In this document: positions 1-7,307 of the stretch, piece by piece | How the letters are laid out: every line of letters begins with the position of its first letter | Numbering within the stretch: the first letter of the stretch is position 1 | Origin: Pseudoflavonifractor intestinihominis | GTDB taxonomy: Bacteria > Bacillota > Clostridia > Oscillospirales > Oscillospiraceae | Direction: 5' to 3' | Length of the DNA stretch: 64,000 nucleotides | NCBI RefSeq assembly: GCF_040096055.1 | Contig: NZ_JBBMFK010000011.1 | Coordinates: 52,886-116,885, forward strand | Made by a program: the position numbers and the translations under genes | The notes under the pieces: generated by a model | What the model saw: the letters and a program-made list of their open reading frames with translations, nothing else | Database searches by the model: none | Told to the model about the DNA's origin: nothing

Positions 1-378
1 AACACCGACACGGGCATGGGCATCTTCAACGGGGACATCGGGGTCATCGTCAAGGTGGACAACCGGGACGAGGTCATCACCGTGGACTTTGAGGGCCGGA
101 CGGTGGAGTACACGCCGGACATGCTCTCCGAGCTGGAGCCGGCCTACGCCGTCACGGTACATAAGGCCCAGGGCAGCGAGTACCGGGCGGTGATCCTGGC
201 CGCCCTGGACGGCGCGCCCATGCTGCTCACCCGGGGCGTGCTCTACACCGCCATCACCCGGGCCAGGGAGCTGTTCATCATCGTGGGGGACGAGGGGAAG
301 GTGGCCCAGATGGTGGCCAACAACCGCCAGCAGCGGCGGTATTCCGGCCTCCGGGCCAGGCTGGCCGCCGTGGAATAG
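1..378 (+). CDS. RecD2-like ATP-dependent DNA helicase, C-terminal end (partial)
   Basis: The gene begins before the window; its frame is open from base 1 and ends with TAG at 376-378. The visible 125 residues match the C-terminal part of RecD2/TraA-type superfamily 1B helicases. There is a beta-barrel-like stretch starting NTDTGMGIFNGDIG, then the late helicase motif VTVHKAQGSEY, and then the arginine-containing TAITRARELFIIVG motif that contacts ATP. These enzymes unwind DNA 5' to 3' during repair. The N-terminal domain and Walker motifs lie outside the window, so the choice between RecD2 and a shorter relative rests on this tail alone. No terminator is obvious after it. A palindrome begins 13 bases after the stop. 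Confidence 0.85.
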   Translation, partial: NTDTGMGIFNGDIGVIVKVDNRDEVITVDFEGRTVEYTPDMLSELEPAYAVTVHKAQGSEYRAVILAALDGAPMLLTRGVLYTAITRARELFIIVGDEGKVAQMVANNRQQRRYSGLRARLAAVE

Positions 379-390
379 GAAGCTTCAGAT

Positions 391-416
391 TTAGTGCATG
401 CAATTGCATGCACTAA
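391..416. repeat. Perfect 26-bp palindrome upstream of a ribbon-helix-helix gene
   Basis: Bases 391-416 equal their own reverse complement over all 26 positions, with the centre at CAATTG. There is no loop and no following T-run, so it fits a dimer-binding site better than a terminator. It lies about 75 bases upstream of the small RHH regulator at 491, which makes an autoregulatory operator plausible. That link is inference. Confidence 0.7.
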
Positions 417-457
417 GCAGTAAAACGAATCAAAGAAACATACCATATACGCAGAAT

Positions 458-474
458 GCACGCACTTGGCGTGC
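458..474 (+). repeat. Inverted repeat just upstream of the RHH gene
   Basis: GCACGC (458-463) and GCGTGC (469-474) are perfect arms around a 5-base loop. A second, overlapping pair is ATACGC (448-453) with GCGTAT (473-478). The right arm borders the purine-rich region GGGGTG that would serve as ribosome binding site for the start at 491. The element could therefore act as an operator or as an RNA hairpin affecting initiation. Confidence 0.5.
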
Positions 475-490
475 GTATGGGGTGTGTGGT

Positions 491-673
491 ATGATGAAGA
501 AAGAAATCAAGAACATCGGCCTTCGGGTAAGTCCGGAGGTCCACCAGAAGCTGCGCTATATCGCCGAATATGAGGGCCGGACGCTGAACGGACAGGTCTA
601 CTATCTGATGCAGACCTGTATCCGTGATTTTGAGAAGGAACATGGGCCGATCCGGCCGGAGGATCTGAAATGA
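491..673 (+). CDS. Small ribbon-helix-helix (Arc-type) DNA-binding protein
   Basis: This encodes 60 residues. The segment KNIGLRVSPEVHQKLRYIAE is the beta-strand plus first helix of an Arc/MetJ ribbon-helix-helix fold. GRTLNGQVYYLMQTCIRDFE is the second helix. Such proteins bind DNA as dimers and usually repress transcription. I chose the ATG at 491 because the domain begins directly after it; the frame extends upstream to 398, but that part overlaps the palindromic region and is not protein-like. The stop overlaps the comF start (ATGA, 670-673), so the two genes are probably translationally coupled. The target is unknown; the nearby palindromes are the obvious candidates. Confidence 0.8.
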   Translation: MMKKEIKNIGLRVSPEVHQKLRYIAEYEGRTLNGQVYYLMQTCIRDFEKEHGPIRPEDLK

Positions 674-1332
674 AGGCGGGGCAGATTTTGATGGACCTGC
701 TGTTCCCGCCCCGGTGCGTGTTCTGCGGCCGGGTGCTGGGCAGCGGCGAGCGGGAGATTTGCGCCCAGTGCCAGCGCACTCTGCCCTGGCTGACGGAAGA
801 GGCGGCGGAGCAGACGGGGGAGTTCTTTGACAAGTGCGTCTCGCCCCTGCGCTATGAGAACTTTGTGCGGGACTCCATCCACCGCTACAAGTTCAAAGGC
901 ATGAGCCGGTACGCGGGCATTTACGGCATCCTGGTGGCCCAGTGCGTCCGGGACCATCTGGCGGGGGCGTACGACCTGATCTCCTGGGTGCCCCTGTCGG
1001 ACAAGCGGAAGAAGGAGCGGGGCTACGACCAGGCCTTTCTGCTGGCCCAGTCGGCGGCGGTGAACCTGGACGACGTGGCGGTGGAGACCCTGCGCAAGCT
1101 GCGGGACACCGAGGCCCAGTCCGGCCTGGAGCACGACGAGAGCCGCCGGGCCAACGTGCTGGGGGCCTACACCTGCACCGAGCCCGAGCTGGTGGAGGGG
1201 AAGCGGATCCTGCTCATCGACGATGTGATCACCACCGGCTCCACCATCTCCGAGTGCGCCCGTACGCTGCTGACCGCCGGCGCGGAAAAGGTGGTGTGCG
1301 CCACCCTGGCCAGGGCCCGCTCCGGCCGGTGA
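670..1332 (+). CDS. comF: ComF family amidophosphoribosyltransferase-like protein
   Basis: This 220-residue protein has the two-part ComF layout. An N-terminal zinc ribbon has four cysteines (C16, C19, C31, C34) and is followed by a phosphoribosyltransferase domain. The PRPP-binding loop LLIDDVITTGST lies near residues 181-192. In competent bacteria ComF acts in the cytoplasm in DNA uptake or handling of incoming single strands; in many Clostridia its role is not established. The start overlaps the RHH gene stop by 4 bases, so a shared transcript is likely. Length and motifs are normal for the family. Confidence 0.93.
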   Translation: MKAGQILMDLLFPPRCVFCGRVLGSGEREICAQCQRTLPWLTEEAAEQTGEFFDKCVSPLRYENFVRDSIHRYKFKGMSRYAGIYGILVAQCVRDHLAGAYDLISWVPLSDKRKKERGYDQAFLLAQSAAVNLDDVAVETLRKLRDTEAQSGLEHDESRRANVLGAYTCTEPELVEGKRILLIDDVITTGSTISECARTLLTAGAEKVVCATLARARSGR

Positions 1333-1415
1333 CTGGTCAATGTGCCCTATGGGAGAGAAAAAATTCCAATCCGGGCCAGGAAAATGTGAAAAATCTATAA
1401 AATTTGGGAAAAGCG

Positions 1416-1444
1416 TTGAAATAACACATCCGCCACATTATAAT
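1416..1444 (+). promoter_or_regulatory. Sigma-A promoter of mreB
   Basis: TTGAAA at 1416-1421 and TATAAT at 1439-1444 are separated by exactly 17 bases. The -10 ends 15 bases before the mreB start at 1460, so the 5' untranslated region is very short. Confidence 0.85.
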
Positions 1445-1459
1445 GTAGAGGATTAAGAT

Positions 1460-2536
1460 ATGGGATTTTGGTCCAAACTAAAAGAAATGCTAAAAAAGCT
1501 TAGAGGTGCGGGTATGTTCAGTAAGGATATCGGAATCGACCTGGGAACAGCGTCGATCCTCGTTTATGTAAAAGGCAAGGGCGTGGTGCTGCGGGAGCCC
1601 TCCGTGGTGGCCATGGACAAGGATACGGGCAAGCTTCTGAAGGTGGGCACCGAGGCGCAGCAGATGCTGGGCCGTACCCCCGGCAATATCGTGGCCATCC
1701 GTCCCCTCCGTGAGGGCGTTATCTCCGACTTCGACATGACCGAGCGGATGCTCAAGGAGTTCATCCGCAAGGCCGCCGCCTTCCGCTTCTTCAAGCCCCG
1801 CGTGGTCATCTGCGTGCCCTCCGGCATCACCGAGGTGGAGGAGCGGGCCGTCATCGACGCGGGCATCCAGGCCGGCGCCCGCCGGGTGTACCTCATCGAG
1901 GAGCCCCTGGCCGCCGCCATCGGCGCGGGCATCGACATCACCAAGCCCGACGGCCATATGATCGTGGACATCGGCGGCGGCACCACCGACATCGCCGTCA
2001 TCTCCCTGGGCGGCATCGTGGAGTCCACCTCCATCAAGATCGCCGGCGACCAGTTTGACGAGGCCATTGTCAAGTACATCCGCCGCAAGCACAACGTGCT
2101 CATCGGCGACCGGACCGCCGAGGAGATCAAGATGCAGATCGGCTGCGTGTTCCCCCGGCCCGAGGAGCAGAGCTACGAGGTCAAGGGCCGCTGCCTGATG
2201 ACCGGTCTGCCCCGCACCTTCACCGTCACCTCCAGCGAGATGATCGAGGCCTTCGAGGAGGTCTCCACCCGCATCCTGGAGGCGGTCCACGGCGTGCTGG
2301 AGCGCACGCCCCCCGAGCTGGTGGCCGATATCTCCACCAACGGCATCGTCATGACCGGCGGCGGCAGCCTGGTGTGGGGCTTTGACAAGCTGATCGAGTC
2401 CCACACCGGCATCGAGACCCACGTGGCCGACGACGCCATATCCTGCGTGGCCTTCGGCACCGGCAAGAGCCTGGACTCCGTGAGCGACATGCAGGACGGC
2501 ACCATAAACCTGTCCCGCCGCAAGCAGATGAACTGA
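1460..2536 (+). CDS. mreB: MreB/Mbl-family actin-like rod-shape protein
   Basis: This is a 358-residue actin-fold protein that forms membrane-bound filaments guiding lateral cell-wall synthesis. Phosphate-1 motif GIDLGTAS is at residues 24-31. Phosphate-2 motif VDIGGGTTDIAV is near 169-180. The adenosine motif VMTGGGSL lies near 297. The core most resembles Mbl. The start at 1460 follows GAGG; an alternative ATG at 1514 follows AGAGGTG. The extra 18 residues in the longer form (GFWSKLKEMLKKLRGAG) look like a basic amphipathic membrane-binding helix. The gene stands alone: no mreC or mreD follows. It has its own promoter and a strong hairpin behind it. Confidence 0.95.
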   Translation: MGFWSKLKEMLKKLRGAGMFSKDIGIDLGTASILVYVKGKGVVLREPSVVAMDKDTGKLLKVGTEAQQMLGRTPGNIVAIRPLREGVISDFDMTERMLKEFIRKAAAFRFFKPRVVICVPSGITEVEERAVIDAGIQAGARRVYLIEEPLAAAIGAGIDITKPDGHMIVDIGGGTTDIAVISLGGIVESTSIKIAGDQFDEAIVKYIRRKHNVLIGDRTAEEIKMQIGCVFPRPEEQSYEVKGRCLMTGLPRTFTVTSSEMIEAFEEVSTRILEAVHGVLERTPPELVADISTNGIVMTGGGSLVWGFDKLIESHTGIETHVADDAISCVAFGTGKSLDSVSDMQDGTINLSRRKQMN

Positions 2537-2560
2537 ACAGATGCGCCCTTCTGGGCGAGA

Positions 2561-2594
2561 CAAACGCCGGAATGCAGCCGCATTCCGGCGTTTG
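2561..2594 (+). terminator. Hairpin terminator after mreB
   Basis: A perfect 15-bp stem (2561-2575 with 2580-2594) encloses a 4-base loop. The T-run after it is short (TTTG, then TTTT at 2601), so termination may be incomplete. A smaller hairpin, CGCCC-ttct-GGGCG, precedes it at 2544-2557. Confidence 0.75.
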
Positions 2595-2635
2595 TGCACA
2601 TTTTGGGGCGGTATGTCTTTTCTGACTTCTGGCTA

Positions 2636-2664
2636 TTCTAATCGGCACCGGTTTCTGCTATAAT
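2636..2664 (+). promoter_or_regulatory. Extended -10 promoter of the murB cluster
   Basis: TATAAT at 2659-2664 is preceded by TGC, giving an extended -10. The -35 at about 2636-2641 (TTCTAA) is weak, as is usual for extended -10 promoters. Confidence 0.65.
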
Positions 2665-2786
2665 AATGTTTAATGGACCGGCCGCCCTGCGGTCTGTTCA
2701 TGCGGCCTGTGCCGCCTGTTAAAGCTGAGATATTTTGCCGGTGTTTTGGCCGGTATTGCCTATAAACTCAATTATTGGAGGTCAAA

Positions 2787-3704
2787 ATGGACATTTTTTC
2801 TGCTGTGCGCATGGTGCTGGAGCGGGAGTGCCCGGAGCTGGAGCTGCGCACTGAGGAGCCCATGGCCCGGCACACCACCTTCCGGGTGGGCGGTCCTGCC
2901 AGGCTGATGGCATTTCCCAAAGATAAAAAAGAGATCAAGGCGGCTGTCCGTGCCGCTGATCAGATGGGGGTCGTCCCCTTTTTCCTGGGCAACGGCAGCA
3001 ATCTGCTGGTGGCCGACAAAGGCGTAGAGGCCTTTGTCATCAAGACCGGCGGACTGGACCAGGTCCGGGAGGTCAACCGCCGCCTGCGGGCCGAGTGCGG
3101 CATCCCCCTGTCCCGGCTGGCCATGGCCGCCCTGGGCCGGGGGCTGACCGGCCTGGAGTTCGCCCACGGCATCCCCGGCAGCCTGGGGGGCGCTGTGGTG
3201 ATGAACGCCGGGGCCTACGGCGGGGAGATGGTCCAGGTCCTCACCGCCGTCACCTACCTGGACGAGACCGGCCAGGAGCATACCGTGCCCGCGGAGCAGT
3301 GCCAGCTCACCTACCGCCACAGCGTGTTCACCGACCACCCGGCGTGGCTGGTGCTGGAGGCGGAGATGGAGCTGGAGCAGGGTGACGCCGAGGAGATCAG
3401 GGCAAAAATGGAGGACCTGGCCCAGCGGCGCAAGAGCAAGCAGCCCCTGGAGTACCCCAGCGCGGGGAGCACCTTCAAGCGGCCGGCGGGCCACTTTGCC
3501 GCCGCCCTCATCGAGCAGTGCGGCCTGAAGGGCCTGACCGTGGGGGGCGCCCAGGTGTCGGAGAAGCACGCCGGGTTCGTCATCAACCGGGGCGGCGCCA
3601 CCTGCGCCGACATCCTGAAGCTGACCGACCAGATCAAAGAGACCGTCCTCCGGGAGACCGGGGTGGCCCTGGAGCTGGAGGTCCGGACCCTGGGCTGCGT
3701 GTAA
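2787..3704 (+). CDS. murB: UDP-N-acetylenolpyruvoylglucosamine reductase
   Basis: MurB reduces UDP-GlcNAc-enolpyruvate to UDP-MurNAc with NADPH and bound FAD, an early cytoplasmic step of peptidoglycan synthesis. The 305-residue protein has an N-terminal FAD-binding domain (TTFRVGGPARL; FFLGNGSNLLVAD; HGIPGSLGGAVVMNAGAYGG) and a C-terminal MurB domain. The latter holds the catalytic serine in YPSAGSTFKRP and the closing glutamate in LELEVRTLG. I chose ATG 2787 because GGAGG at 2777-2781 is correctly placed; the TTG at 2775 that opens the frame overlaps that site. It is the first gene of the murB-rapZ-yvcK-whiA run. Confidence 0.96.
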   Translation: MDIFSAVRMVLERECPELELRTEEPMARHTTFRVGGPARLMAFPKDKKEIKAAVRAADQMGVVPFFLGNGSNLLVADKGVEAFVIKTGGLDQVREVNRRLRAECGIPLSRLAMAALGRGLTGLEFAHGIPGSLGGAVVMNAGAYGGEMVQVLTAVTYLDETGQEHTVPAEQCQLTYRHSVFTDHPAWLVLEAEMELEQGDAEEIRAKMEDLAQRRKSKQPLEYPSAGSTFKRPAGHFAAALIEQCGLKGLTVGGAQVSEKHAGFVINRGGATCADILKLTDQIKETVLRETGVALELEVRTLGCV

Positions 3705-3737
3705 CAGAAAGAAAACCATTGGCAGAGGTGTGGAGTT

Positions 3738-4598
3738 ATGGAATTTGTGATCATTTCCGGCCTGTCCGGCGCGGGAAAGAGTAAGGCGGCCTCCTTTATG
3801 GAGGATATGGGGTTCTATGTGGTGGACAACATGCCGGCGGCGCTGATCCCCAAGTTCGCCGAGCTGTGCATGGCCAGCCCGGGGAAGTACGAGCGGGTGG
3901 TGCTGGTCACCGACATCCGGGGCGGCCAGACCTTTGACGGGCTGTTCGACGCCCTGGACGCCCTCCACAGCATGGGCTGCCAGTACAAGATTCTCTTTGT
4001 GGAGGCCACCACCGAGACCATCATCAAGCGCTACAAGGAGACCCGCCGCATCCACCCCCTGCTCCGGCCCGGCGAGAGCCTGGCCGAGGCGGTGGGCCAG
4101 GAGCGGAAGGATCTGGAGCCGGTGCGCCGCCGGGCGGAGTACATCATCGACACCTCCGCCCTCTCCACCTCCAAGCTGCGGGGCGAGGTGCTCCGCCTCT
4201 TCGGCGGGGACAGCGCTGTGCCCGCCATGGGCGTCAACGTCATCTCCTTCGGCTTCAAGTACGGCATTCCCCTGGAGGCCGACCTGGTGTTTGACGTGCG
4301 CTTTCTCCCCAACCCCTACTACATCGCCGAACTGCGGCACCAGACCGGGCTGGATAAGCCGGTGTATGACTTTGTGTTCGGCTACCAGGAGACCCGGGAC
4401 TTTATGACCCACCTGGAGAATCTCATCAGCTTCCTGCTCCCCAAGTACGTGGAGGAGGGGAAGACCATGCTGGTCATCGGCATCGGCTGTACCGGCGGCC
4501 AGCACCGGAGCGTGGCCATCACCAGAGCCCTGGCCGACTTCATCCGCCAGAAGGGCTACCAGGCCACGGACAACCACAGGGACATGACAAGAGCGTAG
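3738..4598 (+). CDS. rapZ: RapZ/YvcJ-family nucleotide-binding protein
   Basis: This 286-residue P-loop protein has Walker A GLSGAGKS at residues 8-15 and the C-terminal signature GIGCTGGQHRSV near 241-252. In E. coli RapZ is an RNase E adaptor controlling GlmS and hence amino-sugar supply. In Bacillus the orthologue YvcJ binds and hydrolyses nucleotides and affects competence. The RNase-adaptor role cannot be assumed here. It lies 33 bases after murB and 16 bases before yvcK, the conserved Firmicute/Actinobacterial arrangement with whiA. Confidence 0.95.
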   Translation: MEFVIISGLSGAGKSKAASFMEDMGFYVVDNMPAALIPKFAELCMASPGKYERVVLVTDIRGGQTFDGLFDALDALHSMGCQYKILFVEATTETIIKRYKETRRIHPLLRPGESLAEAVGQERKDLEPVRRRAEYIIDTSALSTSKLRGEVLRLFGGDSAVPAMGVNVISFGFKYGIPLEADLVFDVRFLPNPYYIAELRHQTGLDKPVYDFVFGYQETRDFMTHLENLISFLLPKYVEEGKTMLVIGIGCTGGQHRSVAITRALADFIRQKGYQATDNHRDMTRA

Positions 4599-4614
4599 GA
4601 GGTGCGTCTGATCT

Positions 4615-5634
4615 ATGACCGAGCCTTATTCCGCCGACCGCCGGTGGGAGTATGAGCCGCGGATCGTCGCCATCGGCGGCGGCACCGGCCTGTCCACCAT
4701 GCTGCGGGGCCTGAAGAGCTACACCCACAATCTGACCGCCATCGTCACCGTGGCAGACGACGGCGGCGGGTCCGGCGTGCTGCGCCAGGACCTGGGCATG
4801 CCCCCGCCGGGGGATATCCGCCACTGCATGGAGGCCCTGGCCAACGTGGAGCCCGTGATGGGGGAGCTGCTGTCCTACCGCTTCCCCAAGGACTCGGGCA
4901 GCCTGGCGGGCCAGTCCTTCGGCAACCTGATCCTGGCCGCCCTCAACGGCATCTCCGGGTCCTTCGACCAGGCCGTGGCCCGGATGAGCCAGGTCCTGGC
5001 CATCACCGGCCGGGTGCTGCCCGTGACCAACGCCGACGTGCAGCTGGAGGCCACCTTTGAAAACGGCACCGCCGTGGTGGGGGAGTCCAAGATCAGCGCC
5101 TTCAAGAAGGAGCAGGACTGCCGCATCAAGCAGGTACGGCTGCTGCCCGAGCGGCCCGCCGCCCTGCCCGAGAGCCTGAAGGCCATCGGCGAGGCGGACA
5201 TGATCCTGCTGGGCCCGGGCAGCCTGTACACCAGCGTCATCCCCAACCTGCTGGTGGAGGGCATTGCCGACGCGGTGTGCCGGTCCAAGGCCCTGAAGAT
5301 GTATATCTGCAACATCATGACCCAGGACGGCGAGACCGAGGGCATGACGGCCTCCGACCACGTGAAGGCCCTGCTGGCCCACTCGGGCCCGGGGCTCATC
5401 GACCTGTGCCTGTGCAACTCTGCGCCCGTGCGGCCCCGCCTGGTGGAGCGGTACAAGGAGGAGGACGCGGCCCCCATCGTGGTGGACGCCCCCGCTATCG
5501 AGGCCATGGGGATCGAGGTCATCACCCGGCCCCTGGCCTCCGAGACCTCCAACTACGCCCGCCACTCCATCGCCCGGCTGGCCGCCGCCGTCATGGAGAT
5601 CTACGAGGACCGGGCCCAGACCAAAGTGTTCTGA
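4615..5634 (+). CDS. yvcK: YvcK/CofD-like gluconeogenesis factor
   Basis: This is a 339-residue Rossmann-like protein of the CofD/YvcK family. IVAIGGGTGLSTMLRGLK (residues 17-34) is the nucleotide-binding loop, and VADDGGGSGVLR follows near 45-56. In B. subtilis YvcK binds UDP-sugars including UDP-GlcNAc and is needed for growth and normal cell-wall synthesis on gluconeogenic carbon sources. The ribosome site AGGAGGTG starts at 4598, just at the end of rapZ, so the genes are co-transcribed. Length is typical. Confidence 0.95.
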   Translation: MTEPYSADRRWEYEPRIVAIGGGTGLSTMLRGLKSYTHNLTAIVTVADDGGGSGVLRQDLGMPPPGDIRHCMEALANVEPVMGELLSYRFPKDSGSLAGQSFGNLILAALNGISGSFDQAVARMSQVLAITGRVLPVTNADVQLEATFENGTAVVGESKISAFKKEQDCRIKQVRLLPERPAALPESLKAIGEADMILLGPGSLYTSVIPNLLVEGIADAVCRSKALKMYICNIMTQDGETEGMTASDHVKALLAHSGPGLIDLCLCNSAPVRPRLVERYKEEDAAPIVVDAPAIEAMGIEVITRPLASETSNYARHSIARLAAAVMEIYEDRAQTKVF

Positions 5635-5676
5635 GCCGACGGGACGGATATCAAACAACAAGCGAGGGATTCTTTC

Positions 5677-6585
5677 ATGTCCTTTTCCAGCCAGACCAAG
5701 GAGGAGCTGTGCCGCGCCCCCCTGGCCCGGAAGTGCTGCGCCCAGGCCGAGGCCTACGGTGTGCTTCTCTTCTGCAACGCCTTCTCCACCCGCGAGGTCC
5801 GCGTGATCACCGAGAGCGGCGCCTTTGCCGCCCGGCTGCCCCTGCTGTTCCGGAAAGCCTTTCAGCTGGACTTTGACAGCCTGCCCGAGGGAGAAGGGGG
5901 CAAGCGGGTGTTTTCCATCACCAATGGGGACAAGCTCCGGCGGATCTTCACCGCCTTCGGCTTTGACCCGGCGGACAGCCTGGCCCACCACATCAACTTC
6001 GCCGTCCTGGAGGAGGACCACTGCCGGACCGCCTTCTTCCGGGGCGCGTTTCTGGCGGGCGGCTCGGTTACCGACCCGGCCAAGCGCTACCATCTGGAGC
6101 TGGTCACCTCCCACTACAGCGTCAGCCGGGAGCTGACCGCCCTGCTGCTGGAGGCGGGGTTCTCCCCCAAGGAGACCACCCGCAAGTCCAACTACATGAC
6201 ATACTTCAAGCAGAGCGAGTACATCGCCGACTTTCTCACCGCCATCGGCGCGCCGGTGGCGGCCATGGAGCTGATGAACGCCAAGCTGGAGAAGAACCTG
6301 CGGGGCAGCGTGAACCGCCGGGTGAACTGCGACGCGGCCAACCTGGACAAGGCGGTGGACGCGGCCATGGAGCAGATCGAGGCCATCCGCCGCCTGGAGG
6401 AGCGGATGGACCTGACCGAGCTGGGGGACAAGCTGTACGAGACCGCCCGGCTGCGGCTGGAGAACCCGGAGCTGACCCTGTCCCAGCTGGCGGAGCTGTG
6501 CGACCCGCCGGTGACCAAGAGCTGCATGAACCACCGGCTGCGCAAGCTGCTGGCCCTGGCCCAGACGGGGGAAGAGGCGCAGTAA
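5677..6585 (+). CDS. whiA: DNA-binding protein WhiA
   Basis: WhiA has 302 residues: an N-terminal LAGLIDADG homing-endonuclease-like fold that has lost nuclease activity, and a C-terminal helix-turn-helix. The latter is LSQLAELCDPPVTKSC followed by MNHRLRKLLALA, near residues 268-295. In Streptomyces it controls sporulation septation; in Bacillus it influences division and chromosome segregation. It ends the conserved rapZ-yvcK-whiA trio and is followed closely by a small membrane protein and dnaE. Confidence 0.95.
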   Translation: MSFSSQTKEELCRAPLARKCCAQAEAYGVLLFCNAFSTREVRVITESGAFAARLPLLFRKAFQLDFDSLPEGEGGKRVFSITNGDKLRRIFTAFGFDPADSLAHHINFAVLEEDHCRTAFFRGAFLAGGSVTDPAKRYHLELVTSHYSVSRELTALLLEAGFSPKETTRKSNYMTYFKQSEYIADFLTAIGAPVAAMELMNAKLEKNLRGSVNRRVNCDAANLDKAVDAAMEQIEAIRRLEERMDLTELGDKLYETARLRLENPELTLSQLAELCDPPVTKSCMNHRLRKLLALAQTGEEAQ

Positions 6586-6662
6586 ACGCCGCATCCGGCC
6601 AAAGATCAGGCGGGCGCCGCCTGAACCATCCGCTGTATAAGTACATAGAGCTGGTAGGGGAA

Positions 6663-7286
6663 ATGGGGATGTCACGACTGTTTTGCTTTCACAGTCCCGA
6701 TTCGCCGGAAGTCCTCAGAGAGAAGCTGGAGGAATGGATTGCCGCGGAGAACTGGAAAGGGACCCGGCAGACCCTCACAGATGGCCGCTGGAGCTGCCGT
6801 GTGCACTGGCGCAGGAAGGGACGCTTCATCTTAAAGGAAAAGCACTGGCGGGCTGAAAAGACAGGGGTATACACCTTTTCTGAGCCGCATGGGGGGTATG
6901 CTGACGCGCCCATTGAGAAGATACCCAGGCCCCTGGGCGAGCAGCGGGCGCACATAGTGGGCGGGTTCCACCTCGGCACATATGCAGAGGCGTATTTCCC
7001 CAGACCATTTTCCGGGCGTATCCTGCCGGACGGAGCGGGTGGAAGTATTCTGTCTGGACGATTTGTGGTATCCGGCTTCGTAAAGGCCGTTTATGCTGTG
7101 CTTTTTGCGGTCATTATGCTGTGGATCATCCAGACGAAGCGGTTGGAATTACTGCTGCTCCTGCTCCTTTTGCTTGGAGCGGTATTACGTCTCAAATTTG
7201 CGGATTACGGTGCGGAAGGCCGGGACCGGAGTATTCTGGCGCTGCTTCGCGCCCATATGGAGGAAATACAAGAAAATTCCATTTGA
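6663..7286 (+). CDS. Hypothetical two-helix membrane protein
   Basis: I do not recognise this 207-residue protein. Residues 1-120 form a soluble part rich in Trp, Arg and Gly. Two hydrophobic segments follow: VKAVYAVLFAVIMLWII and a leucine run LELLLLLLLLLGAVLRL. A charged tail ends it. The frame opens upstream inside whiA, but ATG 6663 is the first start giving a sensible N-terminus, with only a weak purine tract (AGGGGAA) before it. Base composition is visibly lower in GC and codon use less biased than in whiA and dnaE on either side, which suggests a younger or poorly expressed gene. The dnaE ribosome site follows 9 bases after its stop. Confidence 0.7.
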   Translation: MGMSRLFCFHSPDSPEVLREKLEEWIAAENWKGTRQTLTDGRWSCRVHWRRKGRFILKEKHWRAEKTGVYTFSEPHGGYADAPIEKIPRPLGEQRAHIVGGFHLGTYAEAYFPRPFSGRILPDGAGGSILSGRFVVSGFVKAVYAVLFAVIMLWIIQTKRLELLLLLLLLLGAVLRLKFADYGAEGRDRSILALLRAHMEEIQENSI

Positions 7287-7307
7287 TTTCTCGCGAGGAG
7301 GTTCTAT

